This document shows positions 19,236 to 27,638 of a stretch of 64,000 nucleotides of DNA, piece after piece (position 1 is the stretch's first letter; each line of letters opens with the position of its first letter). The DNA is from Candidatus Obscuribacterales bacterium. Lineage in GTDB: Bacteria > Cyanobacteriota > Vampirovibrionia > Obscuribacterales > Obscuribacteraceae. The position numbers and the translations under genes were made by a program. The stretch is taken from assembly GCA_021732085.1 (NCBI GenBank), contig JAKFVQ010000007.1, positions 62,001-126,000 on the forward strand, in the 5' to 3' direction. Below the pieces are notes generated by a model that made no database searches, was not told the origin of the DNA, and saw only the letters and a program-made list of their open reading frames with translations.

Positions 19236-19796
19236 AATAGCTTAACGGACAATGCTTTCCTGCGCTAAATTTTGGAGGATCTGCAAAAATCCGATCGCGT
19301 CGTGAACAGATAAATATTCAACTATTCCCAACTTTTGATCTCGGCCGCTTGTCATGGGATTTGTCGTATGGGAGTCCAAGGAGGAGATCATTCCGTGCCT
19401 GGGGTTAAGGCCAGCCTCACTGGCAGCTCGCCGACGACTCTCACAATCCCCGGGACCAAACAAGCGCAAGCATTTCGGTCGAAACGACTTTCCTTTCGCG
19501 CTTACCAAGGGGTACCGGCCACACTGGCCGCCGGGCAGAGAATACCGGGGCTCCAGGTAATCGCATAATTCGGCGGAGGGCGGATCGCCAATAAGGGCTG
19601 CTAGGAGGCCGCAATATAAGAGTACGTTCCAGAAAGAACTATGTACAGAATGGAACACAAACCAGGTAGCTCCAAACACTCAGCGTCATTTTCTGGGGGA
19701 AACCCTGGACAGACCAAACCTTTTCCCCGGGCGAAACGTTTAGTCCGGAAGAGTACTCTTTTCATATAAAAGTATGCTCGGCAAAAGAGGTCAACT
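19236..19796. other. Divergent intergenic region with GC-rich, hairpin-dense core
   Basis: 561 bp between the divergent kinase and VIT-vWA genes. The core (about 19370-19570) is more GC-rich than its surroundings and contains several short perfect stems read on the minus strand: GCCAG/CTGGC near 19405, AAGCGC/GCGCTT with an inner GTCG/CGAC near 19465-19505, and GGCC/GGCC near 19515. A 145-codon frame (19242-19679, minus) covers it but looks unlike protein. It could be a structured RNA or a regulatory region. It matched no RNA family I know (tmRNA, RNase P, SRP, cobalamin and FMN riboswitches were considered). A GAGG ribosome site precedes the VIT-vWA start. Confidence 0.5.
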
Positions 19797-22364
19797 ATGA
19801 AATCGAGAGCACTTCCATTTTTGTTCAGCCTGGCTGCAAGCGTCTTAATTGCTCCAGTTTCGCAAGCCGCCGGCATGATAGTCATTGATCCAATCATGGG
19901 TGGCATGCCTGTCATTACACCAAGACCAAGCATTGTCCGCCCAGGAACAAGACCTGGAACTCGTCCTGTTACGTTACTAAAAGGACAAGTCAGTTTCGGT
20001 TTGCGCTTGCAAGATGCCGACGTTCGCGTTGAGATAAACGACCAGGTCGCAAAAACATATATCACTCAAACATTCATCAACGACACGGACAGAAACCTTG
20101 CAGGAACATATCTTTTCCCTTTGCCGGAAGATACGACCTTTTCATCATTTTCCTTACATATAGATGGCAAACCTGTCGAAGGAAAAATTCTGGAAGCACA
20201 AGAAGCCAGGCAACAATACGAAGAAATAGTCAGGCGAATGGTTGATCCCGGACTCCTCGAGTACGCGGATAACAAAACCGTCAGAGCACGCATATTCCCA
20301 ATTCCGGCACGCGGCACTAAAAAGGTCGAGCTTGAATATACACAAGTTTTGAAAGCAGAGAATGGACTGCTTAAGTATCACTTTCCGCTTAAAACGGAAG
20401 GCGAATCATCGCCTGCAGATGAGATCAAGATCAGAGTTAAGCTTGGCAGTAAGCAAGGCTTGCGCACAATTTGGTCGCCCAGCCATGTGATTAGCTCACA
20501 ACGCGAGGGAGATCACAAAGCGAACGTGAATTTCTCGGGCAAAGACATGCTGCCGGATAAAGATTTCCTGCTCTATTACAGTGTTTCAGATAAGGACATG
20601 TCGGCTAATTTAATCACTCACAAAGACAGTGATGCCGACGGTTATTACATGATGACATTGACACCGCCTGTAGAGGCGAAGCAAATAATCAATAAAGATA
20701 TTGTTTTTGTTGCCGACATTTCAGGCTCTATGAAGGGCGAACGCATGGAGCAGAACAAGCGCGCGCTAAAATACCTTGTAAACGCACTCGGTGCAGGGGA
20801 TCGATTCTCTATTGTTCAGTTCAACACTGATGCTGATGCATACAAAACGAACCTGGTGCAGGCGACCCCAGAAAATAAGAAGTCTGCAATTTCCTTCATC
20901 AACGATATGGAAGCGTCAGGCGGTACGAATATCGGTGACGCGCTTAAAACAGCCCAAAGTATGCTAGGCGCTCAAAAGGAACGACCATCGTATTTGGTGC
21001 TAATGACAGATGGCGAACCTACTGTTGGAGAAACATCAGTTAACGGATTAGTGAAGGTAGTCGACCCGAAAAAAGACATACGACTGTTCGATTTTGGAGT
21101 CGGTTATGACGTCAACACTAAACTGCTCAACAAACTGGCAGAATCGAATCACGGCACGTCCCAGTATGTGGAGCCCGAGGAGAGTTTGGAAGTTGCCCTC
21201 TCTAATTTCTATGACAAAATCAAAAGTCCTGTTCTGTCAAACGTAAAGCTTACATACAACGGAATCACCGTGAAGAACATTTATCCGCGCGAAGTAAAAG
21301 ATATCTTTGCCGGATCGCAAGTTTTGCTAATGGGCCAATACAAAGGCTCGGGCAACGCCACTGTGCAAATGACAGGCACCGTCAATGGTGTCGCGAAATC
21401 CTACAGCTTCCCGCTGAAGTTCGAGCAACAATCAGTCGCGCATTCATATCTGCCAAGACTTTGGGCTATGAGAAGAATCGCTCACCTGACGGAAGCAGCA
21501 CAAAGCAACGGAGAGAATAGGGAAATCATTGACGAGATCATTGCATTATCGAAGAAGTACGGAATCATCTCGAATTACACTTCGTTTCTTGTAACCGACC
21601 CCAGCGAGAATGGACGACTGGCCAATAACAGACCGGTTCCCGGTATGCCTCGTCCAATAGCAATGCCATCGGCCGTACCGCAAGGATTTGGTGGCGGTGG
21701 CAACGCCGACGGGATCTCGTGGACAGAGGCAAACCGCGTTCAGAAGCGGTCGGTCAGTGGCGGCGCCAGTGGCGGCGCCGGTGGCGTCGGATGGAGCAGT
21801 GGACCGTTCAATAGCAGTGATGGTGCCCGCGCCGGAGGCACCTGGCACGCCGCGCGCGAAGCACAGATCATAGACCAGCGACCAGTGCTAAGAGATTTTA
21901 GAATGGCACAGCGTGCATCGCTGCCAATGCGCCAAAATGCTAATGCTACGGCACTTCCACCAACAGCAGTCTCAAATGGATTAAGCGTCTTTGGCGATGA
22001 AGGGATGACATCGGCCCCTCCGTACCAACCGTTAGCAGATAATGAATCAACATCCGGCAAATCAGCCGTGGTCCGCGCAAAGCTAATGAATCGCATGAAA
22101 GACACTGTAGCTGTAGATAGCGATAAAAAGAACAGCGCAATCAAAACCGCCGACGATAAGACCTTCTACTTAAAGGACGGCTTCTGGGTCGACTCAAGTT
22201 ATTCTGCAAATCAGAAGCTCACCGAAATAACTTTCGGAACACCTCAATACTTCGACCTGATGAAAAACAACCCTGGAATTTCGAAGTATCTATCAGTAGG
22301 ACGCCAATTAGTTCTGGTCTTCAAAGGGCATGCCTACCGCATTTCCTTCAAACATACAGTATAG
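19797..22364 (+). CDS. Secreted VIT domain and von Willebrand factor A domain protein
   Basis: An 855-residue protein with a signal peptide (1-25, cut after SQA). Residues 58-190 are a VIT (vault/inter-alpha-trypsin) domain, including QTFINDTDRNLAGTYLFPLP. A vWA domain starts near 300 with the metal site D307-x-S309-x-S311 and continues to about 480, with TDGEPTVGE as the MIDAS Asp loop. After the vWA domain there is a Gly/Ser/Ala-rich stretch, then REAQIIDQRPVLRDFR (DNA 21857-21904). A C-terminal block of about 90 residues begins near KTFYLKDGFWVD. Family members bind ligands through the metal site at the cell surface or periplasm; the partner is unknown. The start has an AGAGG ribosome site. 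Confidence 0.93.
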   Translation: MKSRALPFLFSLAASVLIAPVSQAAGMIVIDPIMGGMPVITPRPSIVRPGTRPGTRPVTLLKGQVSFGLRLQDADVRVEINDQVAKTYITQTFINDTDRNLAGTYLFPLPEDTTFSSFSLHIDGKPVEGKILEAQEARQQYEEIVRRMVDPGLLEYADNKTVRARIFPIPARGTKKVELEYTQVLKAENGLLKYHFPLKTEGESSPADEIKIRVKLGSKQGLRTIWSPSHVISSQREGDHKANVNFSGKDMLPDKDFLLYYSVSDKDMSANLITHKDSDADGYYMMTLTPPVEAKQIINKDIVFVADISGSMKGERMEQNKRALKYLVNALGAGDRFSIVQFNTDADAYKTNLVQATPENKKSAISFINDMEASGGTNIGDALKTAQSMLGAQKERPSYLVLMTDGEPTVGETSVNGLVKVVDPKKDIRLFDFGVGYDVNTKLLNKLAESNHGTSQYVEPEESLEVALSNFYDKIKSPVLSNVKLTYNGITVKNIYPREVKDIFAGSQVLLMGQYKGSGNATVQMTGTVNGVAKSYSFPLKFEQQSVAHSYLPRLWAMRRIAHLTEAAQSNGENREIIDEIIALSKKYGIISNYTSFLVTDPSENGRLANNRPVPGMPRPIAMPSAVPQGFGGGGNADGISWTEANRVQKRSVSGGASGGAGGVGWSSGPFNSSDGARAGGTWHAAREAQIIDQRPVLRDFRMAQRASLPMRQNANATALPPTAVSNGLSVFGDEGMTSAPPYQPLADNESTSGKSAVVRAKLMNRMKDTVAVDSDKKNSAIKTADDKTFYLKDGFWVDSSYSANQKLTEITFGTPQYFDLMKNNPGISKYLSVGRQLVLVFKGHAYRISFKHTV

Positions 22365-22386
22365 TTTTTCCACCAGGAGACCGTTG

Positions 22387-22414
22387 AAGCCGGAGAGTAA
22401 TCTCTCCGGCTTTT
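22387..22414 (+). terminator. Rho-independent terminator after the VIT-vWA gene
   Basis: A perfect 11-bp stem (22387-22397 with 22402-22412) with a TAAT loop, followed by T residues, 22 bp after the stop codon. The stem begins with AA, so it can also serve the convergent minus-strand gene ending at 22442. Confidence 0.9.
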
Positions 22415-22441
22415 ACTTTGGATTATTAGTTTCGACCGGTC

Positions 22442-23782
22442 TTATCGTTTGCTCTTCGCGAGATCCACATTCTCCCAGCCTGTGTTTTTCATGGCGCCGA
22501 GCATCTTTTTGATATCATCTGTCATGCCGAATTTTTGCCCTGGCACATCATCATTCTTCATTGATTCTGACTTTTGCTCCAGGGACCTAGATGGTGGAAT
22601 CTCAGGTTTGCCGTCTGCTCCCAGTGTTACCTCTTCTATTTTGGGCGCACTTTGTTTCAAGCCCAACATACTTTCGATATCTTTGCCTTGAGCGTGAGGC
22701 TGAGTCATCTCTCCGCGGATACTTCCATCAGGTTGCAATCGCAATTCAGATCCAGTAGCCGGCAATCCCGTCTTAGTGCCACTTTTTTCTGCCGATTGAG
22801 CAAGCGCAGGTGTTCTTTCATCCAGGTCAGCACCAGAGAAGACGGGCTCCCTTTGCTGAGCTGAGCCTTCTGCTGATATGTCAGGTTGGCGAGCTTGATC
22901 GTTTCCGCCTGGTAGTTTATGAGCGTCGGTGTCCGGGTATCCGTGCTTGATGCCGCTGGGCGCAGATAGGTCAGTCGCGTCCTTCGCTTCGGAGCCTTGT
23001 TGCTGTGCGCCTGCATCACCGGCCTGTTGATTTTCGGGCGAAGTAACTCCGTTCATTTTCTGGACAGGTTCGTATCGGCCGACCGGTTGCATGCCATTTT
23101 CTTGCATTTGCATTTCAGGCTGCTTGTACCCAGCCATATCCTTCGGCTGTGCAAGAGCGCTAGTATTCTCATCCTTCGGGGACGGCGCGGGCCCGTCTTT
23201 CTGGGAGCCATCGGGGGTGCGCTGCGGAAGATTCTGATGCATCCGCTCCTTCTCAGCTTTTTGATGGTCATTCATATCGCCCATCGCGGAGTCTGCAGGT
23301 TTTTCATCAGCGAATTTCTTGAACGCATCTACGCCCTCTTTGACTGCTTCGCCAAATCCATTGAGCTTGTCTTTATTACCGGAGCTATCGCCCTCAAGAA
23401 CGTCTTTGCCTTTTTGAGCCGGAGAGTCCTTGTCCGAAGCTTGACCGTTTACGTTTCCTTCGCCTGGTTTATCCAAGCTTGCATTTCCATTGTCAGCAGC
23501 TGCGCTACCCTGCGTTCCCTTTATTTCAGGTCCTTGGGCACTCGCTTCAGCCCAGCGAGCATCACCACCCTGTCCAGGTCCAAGCTGTTCTTTCTGTGAC
23601 TTATCATCAGGCCTTGAATCACCAGATGGTCCGTTCACATTTCCAGGTTTAGTTCCAGAGGGTCCGTAAATTTCGCCCAAGTCGTCCCGCCAAGGATTTT
23701 CAGCAGCACCGCCAGAGCCTCCGCGTTCCATACCGCCATCGTTGCTCGAAAAGTTTTGATTATCTGATTCAAGTGGCGGCAT
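22442..23782 (-). CDS. Unknown low-complexity hydrophilic protein
   Basis: A 446-residue protein with no cysteine, no signal peptide and no membrane segment. It is rich in Gly, Asp, Lys, Gln, Pro and Ser throughout and is probably disordered. It carries loosely repeated GNVNG and GPSG-type pieces near the N-terminus, and ends with a short ordered-looking stretch (MTDDIKKMLGAMKNTGWENVD). A GGGAG ribosome site lies at a good distance before the ATG at 23782. It is convergent with the VIT-vWA gene. No function is assigned. Confidence 0.7.
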   Translation of the reverse strand: MPPLESDNQNFSSNDGGMERGGSGGAAENPWRDDLGEIYGPSGTKPGNVNGPSGDSRPDDKSQKEQLGPGQGGDARWAEASAQGPEIKGTQGSAAADNGNASLDKPGEGNVNGQASDKDSPAQKGKDVLEGDSSGNKDKLNGFGEAVKEGVDAFKKFADEKPADSAMGDMNDHQKAEKERMHQNLPQRTPDGSQKDGPAPSPKDENTSALAQPKDMAGYKQPEMQMQENGMQPVGRYEPVQKMNGVTSPENQQAGDAGAQQQGSEAKDATDLSAPSGIKHGYPDTDAHKLPGGNDQARQPDISAEGSAQQREPVFSGADLDERTPALAQSAEKSGTKTGLPATGSELRLQPDGSIRGEMTQPHAQGKDIESMLGLKQSAPKIEEVTLGADGKPEIPPSRSLEQKSESMKNDDVPGQKFGMTDDIKKMLGAMKNTGWENVDLAKSKR

Positions 23783-24087
23783 TTCTATCTCCCAGTAAAT
23801 CCGAACTGTTTTAATTTAGATGGCCCGGTGTGCAAGGAGCGTGCGAATCAACCGGAGGGGAAGGCATTAACCAAAAGCAGGCTGCAGGCTTGTTTTCGAG
23901 AGAGCAATAAGGTCTATTTTCGCTGCGCGAAATACGAGGAGCACACTATTTGATCAGACCTGGCTGGGAGCGGTCGGGATACGACGACATTTTTTCCGTC
24001 CGATGGCTTTTGCGGCTCGATAGATTTTGCTATTTGCCACTGGTCTTCGATAGCGGTTGCTGCTCGAATGGTTTTTCGACCGGAAGC
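23783..24087. other. Intergenic region, no gene seen
   Basis: 305 bp between two minus-strand genes. The only structure noticed is a small TTTCGC/GCGAAA hairpin near 23917-23932. It presumably holds the promoter of the low-complexity gene. Confidence 0.5.
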
Positions 24088-24942
24088 CTACAGCTTCTTG
24101 CCCCAGGGCCCTTTATTAGGCTCCTCAGCTGGCAATGTATCGGCCACCTTATCCAAGACCCGGTAGGAGACGTATCCATTATTTTTCGAGAAAGCTCGGA
24201 TGTCTGGCAGGTTCACGTGCTGCGCGTCATAGTAGATAGTGGCATCGGCCCAATTGGAGAGATCGGGCGAGAACTGCTGCACTGTAACCTGAGTTCCTTT
24301 AACGATTTTGACTCGCTCAACTCCATGAACTTGCTTAAGCCGTTCCTCAAATGTATGCAAGCAAGCGAAACACATGGAACCCGACAATCGCATGTAAACG
24401 CGATGATATTCCGGCTGATTCTTATTAGCAGGTGGATCGATAATTTCCACTTCCTTGCCTTCTGAATAGCCAGATATCTTGATGCGCTGACCAGGCTTTA
24501 GAACAATCGGATGCGTTTTCTTCGGGGTGACTTCATGTGGCGGATTCCCCTGTTCATGCTCAGCAGCATCGTGAGTGGTACTCGCCGTCTCAGCCGCTTG
24601 CGTCGGTTCAGAAGAAGAAGAAGAAGAAGAAGAAGAAGAAGAAACGGCTGCAGATGCCGTATCAGAGCCAGAGGAATTGGTCTTTTCGTGCGTATCCTTT
24701 TCAGCCGTCGAGTGAGGAGCCGCTGTGGCAGTCGAACTCTCCGCACTTCCATGCGACTTCCCGTCAGTGCCTGGAGCGGAGGCGGGCGTCTTGTGTTCAG
24801 GATGAAGTGTTTGACCATCCTGAGGATGTTGAGCGACCGCTGCTGGCAACTGGGCCAAACAGCTCAGCAATAAGGTCGCACTTGTTAACAAGGCGTAAAA
24901 CTTGAGCTTTGGAAAAGTAATTTTCATGGACACCGATTTCAT
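24088..24942 (-). CDS. Exported protein with HMA-like CxxC domain and poly-serine tract
   Basis: About 284 residues from the ATG at 24942; another ATG at 24927 is equally possible, and neither has a good ribosome site. The N-terminus is a signal peptide or lipoprotein signal (TLLLSC could be a weak lipobox). A His/Ser/Thr/Ala-rich region follows, with a run of about a dozen serines encoded by an 11-unit trinucleotide repeat. The C-terminal 130 residues contain GSMCFACLHTFEERL and VHGVERVKIVKG, which resemble the metal-binding CxxC and first strand of heavy-metal-associated domains. The His-rich linker fits a metal-handling role. Copper or another soft metal is a guess. Divergent from dxs. Confidence 0.75.
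   Translation of the reverse strand: MKSVSMKITFPKLKFYALLTSATLLLSCLAQLPAAVAQHPQDGQTLHPEHKTPASAPGTDGKSHGSAESSTATAAPHSTAEKDTHEKTNSSGSDTASAAVSSSSSSSSSSSEPTQAAETASTTHDAAEHEQGNPPHEVTPKKTHPIVLKPGQRIKISGYSEGKEVEIIDPPANKNQPEYHRVYMRLSGSMCFACLHTFEERLKQVHGVERVKIVKGTQVTVQQFSPDLSNWADATIYYDAQHVNLPDIRAFSKNNGYVSYRVLDKVADTLPAEEPNKGPWGKKL
24611..24644. repeat. Trinucleotide microsatellite (GAA)11 encoding poly-Ser
   Basis: Eleven uninterrupted GAA units on the plus strand, read as TCT-type serine codons in the minus-strand gene. Changes in unit number keep the frame, so the serine linker length may vary between strains. Confidence 0.95.
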
Positions 24943-25221
24943 GCGTTTGGCCGCTGTCAGCCGCCTCAATTACAGTTTAGCGAATCTTACCGCGTTCTAA
25001 TAAAAAAGAAGTCTTCAAGCGAAATCTGCTAGAACTGCCAGTAATGAGCGATCCATTTTAAGCATAAGCCGGAACTCATATGAACCACCAGTCCTTCCCA
25101 TTAAGTTGTAATAAGAGTCCAACTTGTGAACCACGGCAAGATCCGCAAAGCGCAATTTCTTATAAGGAAAAAGTGCTTTCGGTCATTGCTATGATCGGTG
25201 CTCAGGTCTAAAAGAAAGCGA

Positions 25222-27174
25222 ATGAACATGTCTACTTTGCTGAACCTGCCAAATTTCGTAGAACTTGCGCTTAGCCCCGAGCAGCTCAAGCGAATGTCGC
25301 TTTCCGAACTGGAGGCCCTTTCGGCGCAACTACGGGCAGACCTCATTTCCTCAGTGTCCAAAACAGGCGGACACCTGGCTTCCAATCTTGGCATCGTCGA
25401 GATCACGCTGGCTCTTCACCGCGTATTCGATAGCCCAAAAGACAAGCTGGTATGGGATGTAGGACATCAAACCTACATCCACAAAATGCTGACCGGCCGA
25501 AAAGAGCGTTTCGACACCCTTCGCCAATATAAGGGCCTGGCAGGCTTTGTAACTCCTTTGGAAAGCGAGCACGATTCTTTTGTCGCAGGCCATAGCTCGA
25601 CTTCAATCTCACTAGCCGTGGGAATGGCCATTGCAAGAGATCAGCTGGCAGAGAAACACAAAGTAGTCGCCATAATTGGCGATGGTGGACTTACAGGCGG
25701 CATGGCTCTTGAAGCATTGAACCACCTCGGGCACATTCAAAAGGACATGATTATCGTGCTCAACGATAACGAGATGTCCATTAGCGAGAATCTTGGTGGC
25801 TTCTCTCAATACATGAAGCGCATCAAAGAGACGTTCTTTTATAAGGACATCAAAGAGAAGCTCGACCTCATCGAAGGTGAACTCGATGAAGTTAAGCTCG
25901 AGCCTCAAATTTGGGATTTGATTTCGACCGTTAAGAAGCAAGCGCGCAATCGCATCGAAACGCCGGGTATTGTTTTTGAAAAGCTCGGCATCAACTATTC
26001 AGGTCCGATTGATGGACATGATGTGAAAGCTGTTGTCGACGCATTTGAACGCGTCAAAGATTTGAGCGGCCCACAACTGGTGCATGTAATCACGCAAAAG
26101 GGAAAAGGCTATGGTCCGGCTGAAGCTGATGCAATCAAATATCACGGCGTCAGTGCATTTACTCCAGAGAAGGTAGAACCGGCACCGGTTGTCGCCGAAG
26201 CGAAGCCGAAAGCTAAAACTTACAGTCAAATTTTCACCGAAGCTTTGATTGACATTGCTCGCATTAATGAAAAACTCGTCGCAATCACTCCGGCTACAGC
26301 GGAGGGAAGCGGCCTTGTTCAGTTCGGCAAAGAAATTCCGGAGCGCTTTTTCGACGTAGCTATTTGCGAACAGCATGCCGTGACCATGGCGGCTGGGCTG
26401 GCGAAATCAGGACTGCTTCCGGTGGTATCGATTTATTCGACCTTCCTGCAGCGCGCATTTGACCAAGTTATTCATGATGTAGCGATCCTCAACCTTCCGG
26501 TGATTTTCGGAATTGACCGGGGCGGACTCGTCGAAGATGGAGAAACGCACCAAGGCGTATTTGATATTTCCTACATGCGCTCTATTCCTAATATGCGAGT
26601 GTTTGCACCGCGCAATGCTCAGGAATTGCGCAATATCATCTATACACTCAGTGTTGAGCCGAAAGGTCCGGCAGCGGTTCGCTTCCCCCGCGATAAAGCG
26701 ATCGACGCAAGTGGTGAAATGCCATTCGAAAAGATCGATTTGACCAAGTGGGAATGGCTTACACCTTCGCAGGACACAACGTTTCCAGATAAGCGACCAG
26801 TTCTGCTTGCTTATGGAGCAATGGTAGATGTAGCGATGAATTGCAAGGCAGAGCTTTTGAACAGCGGCATCGATCCCGTTATTATCAATGCTCGAAGCTG
26901 CAAACCGATGGATGTCGAATGCTTGAATAACGTTCTTCAAAATGCAAGCAAAGTGATTACACTTGAAGAAGGCGCGCTAACTGGTGGCTTTGGTTCCGGT
27001 GTGCTTGAGTACGCGATGACACTGCGTCTTTCCAAGCCAAAATCAAAACTTGCAGAAATTGCGTGCCTCGGAATTGCCGACAATTTTGTCGAGCATGGAG
27101 CCCGAAATATTTTGCTACAAAATTGTGGATTGAGCAAAGATCGCGTTGTCGAGTTTGTCCGGAATTACATTTAA
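25222..27174 (+). CDS. dxs: 1-deoxy-D-xylulose-5-phosphate synthase
   Basis: About 650 residues, the normal length. It condenses pyruvate with glyceraldehyde 3-phosphate using thiamine diphosphate, the first step of the MEP isoprenoid pathway. The N-terminal domain has VWDVGHQTYIHKMLTGR and GDGGLTGGMALEALNH (TPP-binding region). The middle transketolase-like domain has EQHAVTMAAGLA with the catalytic Glu, and the C-terminal domain ends in HGARNILLQNCGL. The ATG at 25222 is preferred over an in-frame GTG at 25198; ATG at 25228 is another option. The gene stands alone, divergent from the HMA-like protein gene. Confidence 0.97.
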   Translation: MNMSTLLNLPNFVELALSPEQLKRMSLSELEALSAQLRADLISSVSKTGGHLASNLGIVEITLALHRVFDSPKDKLVWDVGHQTYIHKMLTGRKERFDTLRQYKGLAGFVTPLESEHDSFVAGHSSTSISLAVGMAIARDQLAEKHKVVAIIGDGGLTGGMALEALNHLGHIQKDMIIVLNDNEMSISENLGGFSQYMKRIKETFFYKDIKEKLDLIEGELDEVKLEPQIWDLISTVKKQARNRIETPGIVFEKLGINYSGPIDGHDVKAVVDAFERVKDLSGPQLVHVITQKGKGYGPAEADAIKYHGVSAFTPEKVEPAPVVAEAKPKAKTYSQIFTEALIDIARINEKLVAITPATAEGSGLVQFGKEIPERFFDVAICEQHAVTMAAGLAKSGLLPVVSIYSTFLQRAFDQVIHDVAILNLPVIFGIDRGGLVEDGETHQGVFDISYMRSIPNMRVFAPRNAQELRNIIYTLSVEPKGPAAVRFPRDKAIDASGEMPFEKIDLTKWEWLTPSQDTTFPDKRPVLLAYGAMVDVAMNCKAELLNSGIDPVIINARSCKPMDVECLNNVLQNASKVITLEEGALTGGFGSGVLEYAMTLRLSKPKSKLAEIACLGIADNFVEHGARNILLQNCGLSKDRVVEFVRNYI

Positions 27175-27638
27175 ACGCTCCGGATTCTCCCGCCGCATTC
27201 TGCGTCTGCGCAAATGCTTCGAAACAGGTAGGGGTATCTCAAAAGTCATTTCACATACTAGTCTAATTTAGACTAGTATGTGAAAACCCAATCGAGCCCC
27301 CGCAAGGGGTTGCCTTCAGATTTCGGCGTTTAGACCGGCAGCGCACGACGTTTCGCCATCTGCTGGCTATTTCTTGATTCCTCTGAAAACGAATCGATCG
27401 ATTCTGATCATGCGTATTCTGTGTGCACTTTGCGCACACGCAAGTGTTCCGATCCAGTAACGCCGATGCTTGCCCGCCTATTAATTGCATTGCCAGTCTG
27501 GCACGAGGTTTTGCTTAGGCATCGCTCCAGCACCTTCGACATACCAATTTCCATTCACGCTCTGGGCGCAATGTCATAGCCCCTGGTCCCACAGATTTAT
27601 GGGTGAACGCACTGGGTACTTAGTCTAGGGGAGCCGCC
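27175..27638. other. Intergenic region between dxs and Ser/Thr kinase gene
   Basis: 464 bp without a credible gene. It holds a long perfect inverted repeat (listed separately) and, just after it, a CCCC-GCAA-GGGG hairpin near 27297-27308. A strong AGGGGAG ribosome site precedes the kinase start. Confidence 0.6.
27249..27285. repeat. Perfect 17-bp inverted repeat
   Basis: Arms 27249-27265 and 27269-27285 are exact reverse complements around a 3-base centre. The arms are AT-rich with an ACTAGT core. There is no T-run after the plus-strand stem, so it is a poor terminator for dxs. An operator or a recombination or transposon-end relic are alternatives. Confidence 0.9.

Noticed and set aside
19242..19679. 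A 145-codon minus-strand frame upstream of the kinase gene operon
   Set aside because: Its composition (many Arg, Cys, Pro, Gly, no domain) looks like translated non-coding GC-rich DNA; no ribosome site; it lies in the divergent control region.
24498..24905. Several overlapping frames rich in Arg or Lys around 24500-24900
   Set aside because: They are other-frame readings of the poly-Ser microsatellite and its flanks inside the exported CxxC protein gene.
27297..27308. CCCC-GCAA-GGGG hairpin as a dxs terminator
   Set aside because: No T-run follows it, and the stem is only 4 bp.
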